From contig JARUPZ010000002.1 in assembly GCA_031213475.1 (NCBI GenBank), forward strand, positions 7,390,330 to 7,454,329: a DNA stretch of 64,000 nucleotides, read 5' to 3'. The notes below the pieces were generated by a model. It ran no database searches. It was not told the DNA's origin and saw nothing but the letters and a program-made list of their open reading frames with translations. The first letter of the stretch is position 1; each line of letters opens with the position of its first letter. This document shows, piece after piece, positions 60,001 through 64,000 of this stretch. Made by a program: the position numbers and the translations under genes. The stretch is from Nereocystis luetkeana (lineage: Eukaryota > Sar > Phaeophyceae > Laminariales > Laminariaceae).

Positions 60001-62676
60001 GGATCGCCTCCGTTCCATCTACCCGGATCTCATGCGGAGCTTGCTCTCTCACCCCAAAACTGCCATATACGCCGCCGGAAAGGCCGAAAAGGCGGGGAGC
60101 GGCGAGGCGGTGGAGAGTGACGTGTCTCCGATGGCGCTGGTGTGGGCGTTCGCCATGGTGCGCAGCAGGGCGTTTGCGTCGAACGACGATCGTTTCGCCT
60201 TGGTGCCATTTATGGTAAGAAAACAAGAGAGCGTTTGTGTACCGGCGTTATTTTTTCTTGTGCGGAAACTCTGAGTTCTCTGACACAGCAGCAATTGTTC
60301 GACAACCGCTGGTCGCGCGCGCACACAGCGGCGGGCACACAGCTGTGAATAACTATTTGCTGGAGGATTGGTTTCGTCTACGTTTGAATCAATGCCGGTG
60401 TAAGGTAAACATGCATCGCCCCGTACCTCTCCGCACTGCACCGCACCGCACCGTATAGCACCGCGCTGCTGGCACGGTACCCTCCCTGTGTGACACGGCC
60501 GCGAGGTCGCTCGACGTCGCCCTACATAATCCTATGCCTGCGTGCGGGCGCTTAATATGACGCCGTGGATAATGTCAAGTGCAAATAGTTAGCTGCTGTC
60601 CTGTCGGCGCGCAAATCGGTATGTTATACGATTGTCGCCGCGTGTGTGATTGCATGTCGCTACACGATTTAAGGTGATACCTACTTTATGCTTGTCCTGG
60701 AAAGGAATAAACATGACATAGCTCTCCGTTTGCATCTGCGGGCCCGCCACGTTTGCCCGGACCAAACGCTCGTCTATCTATAGGACATGGCCAATCACGG
60801 CTTTTCGCCAAGCACGAACTTTACGTACGAAGAGCCAGGAGTATATCGCCTTCGAGCGATGAGGGACATGCGCGCCGGCGAAGAGGTGGGGGTGGTAGTG
60901 GTCGTGGTGGTAATGTTGGTTGTTGGCGATGTTGATGGTGGTGTGGTGTTGGTGGTGGAGGTAGTGTGATGATGTTGGTGGTGGGGGTGATTTTAGTCGT
61001 GGTCGTGGTCGTGATTGTGATCGTGATCGAGGTTTGTTTCGTATCGTTTGGTGAAGCGCTTGGACTGGTCAAACTGTCATCGGTTGTGCTTCTTGTGTGC
61101 GGCGTTGCTTTTGTGAGCTGCAGGCAGCGGTATATATTTTGACTCATGGCGGTTGTGGAACGTCGTACGTCGGTCCTGGTGTGATGTTTTGCCCCGCAGG
61201 TCAGACTGCTATTCGTCTTCAAGTGTGCGAGCGCTTCCCGACCGTTCCCGCTATCTAAGGCGCTCCCAAGTACCACTTCGTCAAGGTACACTCAGAATTG
61301 ACTTCAAACAATCAGTTTAGCATCTGATCCCGACCTCTGCCCCCTTACCCTTCACCTCCCTGCCTGTTTCGCCTTCCTCTCTCTGCGAAAGGCGACCATT
61401 TCGTACGGAGAAGACCTAAACGCTGATCAGTTGATGGTGCAGTACGGCTTCCCGGTTCCCACGGCAGTGCCGCTCGCACGCCCTCTGGGCGACTCCGACG
61501 CGGTCCAAAACCGCGCGTCGGCAACAGCCAAGGCCGAGATGGACAGCGGGGAGGGTAGCGTAGCCGATAAGGCGACCCCGGGAGTAGGGGTGGAGGCGGC
61601 GGCGGCAGAGCGGGGCGGGGGTGAAGAGTGGGGGGAGGTGGCGAGGCGGAGTTTGATGGACGAGATGTTTATGCTCGGGCAGAAGAGATTCGCGCGGGAG
61701 GCCGGGAGCGACAACCTTAAATTTGAGACTCTTGTGAGTCCTGCGTTCCTTTCGGGACCGCCGTCGTGTGTGTGTTTTGTTTGTGTTTCGATTTTTCTCT
61801 GTGATGGCGGCGAGGTAGGGTGTTGCACCAGGTTTTTGGAGATGAAAGATACCACGGAATTCAGTGACGATACTCAGGTATGCGGCTAATCGGCCTTATT
61901 ACACGGCGGGAGAATGACCTCTGGGGAAACGCAGGGCGACACCATGTCAGCGACCGCAATTATGCACCTACCGAGCGGTTGGTGCATGGTAGACGCTGAC
62001 GTCGTCGTGCGCCCTGACCATATCTTCATGGCCGAGGCTAGTAGGGTAGCGTCGCGAACGGTCGCAGTTGGTCGCAAGTTGTCTTATATGAGGCCTGAGC
62101 AGTGTCACCGTTACGCCTGCCGGTCACGGAGGGGCTGTAACCGCGTCAAGAGGAAAAGGAGCGACGTGTGGTGTGGCCTCATCTTCGCGGCCCGGGAAGA
62201 TAGGGTAGCGTTGAGACCGATCTGAGTTGATAACATGTTTTTCCGATTGGGCGTGCGCGAATCCTTGACGTCGGTCGATCGCAGAAAGGGGGGTAAAGCC
62301 ATGCCATGGGGAGAAAGGGCGCGGTGCGGCCCCCGAAAACTCTTCTGTCGCGGAGGTGGGCGGGGGCTGGCACCATGTTTTATGGAACGCTCACGATGAA
62401 GAGGTCCAACAGGTGAATAGTTCCTCCTGACCAACTGCTGTGTTGTGGGTGCGGCGCTCGCCCCACCGACTCTCGCTTCTGACCCCGTGTCCATATCGTC
62501 GGCACCCGACAGGTACGAAGAGCCCTCCCCCTCATCCCACCGATAGCGACGGCGATCGGAGAGTCGAGGGGGGGTGGGGGCGCGACCGAGGGGGCGAAGG
62601 CCTACCTGGAAGAGCTGCGGGCCTACCGAACGGCGAACTTTCCGTCCACGGAGGAGCAGGACGGGGAATTGTTGAG
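57090..62676 (+). CDS. SET-domain lysine methyltransferase, Rubisco-LSMT/SETD type, 3' end missing
   Basis: Transfers methyl groups from S-adenosylmethionine to protein lysines. Exons 57090-57443, 58290-58349, 59262-59462, 59924-60214, 60784-60885, 61392-61733 and 62513-62676 join in phase and give at least 504 residues. Seen: split SET domain with GGGYRGLVM (about 101-109) and VVLEVPSD, an inserted helical region, AMVRSRAF, then DMANHGFSP (Asn306, His307) and ISYGED with the catalytic-type Tyr341 before QYGF. The C-terminal substrate-binding part includes YRTANFPSTEEQDGELL, typical of this family. Exon 6 contains a Gly/Ala/Glu-rich insertion. Residues 1-40 are hydrophobic, then SFVPAATF, resembling a stramenopile signal plus transit peptide in which Phe follows the cleavage site, so plastid import is plausible. 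Exon 7 ends in phase 2 at a GT donor; I found no convincing next exon before 64000. Confidence 0.9.
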
Positions 62677-64000
62677 GTGAGAGGTGGAGAGGGTTTTTTT
62701 TTTCGAGTCGACTTGACATGCTGGAAGTGGCGGTCCCCCTTCGAACCTCGCAAGGGCACTGTGGTGTGAACTTCACCGTGAGGGCACAAAGTGCCGCTGT
62801 TATCTCTCCTCGACGGTCCGGTTGACGCGGGCTGAGACCACCGGAGCTGGGGAGCGAGACCTTTTATGTCGGTGTGCTAGTGGTTTTGCCGCATAAATAT
62901 GATATTGCCTCGGTGTGGGTCGTGATCGGGGAACAAACGTAGAATTGAGTCGTTTAAACGGAGAAAACTAGCACTGCCTTCTCGGGAATTGCACTTTTGG
63001 CGACGTTGTGCATCGGACGTAGATGAACGAAGTTGAGTGAGAGGACTGGCCGAAACGACGAAACGCCTTGATAATCGTCACCGCGCAACAGGTTTCCTTT
63101 ATTTTGTTTCGTTGTCTGGACCATCCGGCATCTCGAGATCGACGCTCTGGTAGTTATCTTCGTGTTTCTCGAGACGTCTTTGGTGATGCGACAGCGAATC
63201 TCTTTGGTTTTTGAGCAAAACAATGGGATGAGGACGGCCGAGCGCCGGTACCCAAATAGTCGATTTTCACTGTGTTCATCGCGGCGTTCTGCACCAAATG
63301 AAGCGCTTTATGACCGGCGTGACGTATTCTCTTCTTGGGGCGAGAAATCCCCCCCGCGATTGCTTTCCACGCGCCGACGTTACGGTCGGACGTACCAGGT
63401 ATATCGTGTGAGCTTACATCAGCCGCTGGAGGGCTCTCAACCGCAATATCGCGGTGTTTCGTTATTGGCACTACTGGTGAAGCAGGTCCACGCTTGCTCG
63501 CTCTTATTCATGTCGATCATGGTTTTCATTGTGTCGCGGCCCGGTACCATGACAGTTACTTTCTTGACGTTTTCGACGGACCGGCTCATATTGTAGTCCA
63601 GGAGTTTATCGACGTACTTTCATACTGGCCCCAGTATAGTACGTTCGATTTGGTGAGCCTGTTCAAAGTTTGCGCTATTGCGGCTGCAGTTCTAGTGAGC
63701 GGTGATTGTCGTACAACCCCCCCTCCGACGTTTTGTTTGAGACTCCTGATATCTATGCGTCTGGTGAATCTATGTCACGTTGACATTTTGTTTTTCTCCC
63801 TTGAAGGCAGTGCACCGTTCCGCCGACGAGTGACTCCTCACAGGGCACATTTACCGGCCCGTGCTCGGCACCGTTATGGCACAACAACATGTCTCCAGTC
63901 CGAAGGACGTAGCTTGACCCACCTCCCGCGCCATCCCCCTCCCCTCTTGCCCTGATCATATGTTTCGCTTCCAACCGCGCTGGAAAACAAACAAAAAACG
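62677..64000. other. Region after the last SET-gene exon found
   Basis: The SET gene should continue here, because exon 7 ends in phase 2 before GTGAGAGG, but no following exon convinces me. A 144-residue frame at 63162-63596 and a 206-residue frame at 63335-63955 have no family resemblance. TACCAGGTA lies at 63393-63401. Confidence 0.4.

Noticed and set aside
63162-63596. Last exon of the SET gene (frame with MRQRISLVFEQN)
   Set aside because: Faintly like the family's C-terminal end, but no acceptor gives the required phase 2 join.

Overview
This is nuclear DNA from an intron-rich eukaryote. A multicellular or filamentous photosynthetic stramenopile, most likely a brown alga, fits best. 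The reasons are long introns full of simple repeats, a UbiB/ABC1-type kinase and a Rubisco-LSMT-type SET methyltransferase of algal character, a SET-protein N-terminus resembling a stramenopile plastid pre-sequence, and a LINE of a type I associate with such genomes. The species call is inference; the gene calls are not.

Layout. (1) 1062-25703, minus strand: one P2B-type Ca2+-ATPase gene of 19 small exons over 24.6 kb. All 18 introns join in phase and give 1,093 residues. The introns hold microsatellites, MITEs, tRNA-derived repeats and LINE tails. (2) 25704-41071: a 15 kb stretch with no recognisable host gene. It holds a 5'-truncated LINE, a 550-bp repeat family, TIR elements, a hAT-like element and a 615-bp tandem duplication. 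(3) 41072-44800, plus strand: MON1, three exons. (4) 46383-56865, minus strand: an ABC1/UbiB/ADCK-type atypical kinase, 13 firm exons plus one tentative. (5) 57090-62676 and probably beyond, plus strand: a SET-domain lysine methyltransferase, 7 exons, 3' end not found. Genes 4 and 5 are divergent with start codons about 225 bp apart.

The genes look like unrelated housekeeping functions (Ca2+ export, Rab7 activation in vacuolar traffic, quinone/plastid-lipid kinase, plastid or cytosolic protein methylation). I see no operon-like or co-functional cluster.

Main discovery. The 9-mer TACCWGGTA (W = A or T) occurs at least 28 times, where about 0.5 would be expected by chance. Comparison of dispersed repeat copies in this same window gives empty and filled sites: TA becomes TA-CCWGG-TA, a 7-bp gain with TA duplicated. 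The W differs between copies at the same site, and two such gains account for reading-frame breaks in the LINE. This is what excision scars of a TA-targeting (Tc1/mariner-like) transposon would look like, on a large scale. One of these sequences supplies a 5' splice site of the Ca2+-ATPase gene.

I saw no LTR, retroviral, Polinton or other virus-like element. Exon borders were read by eye from consensus sites, phase and protein-family similarity; no alignment or transcript evidence was available.
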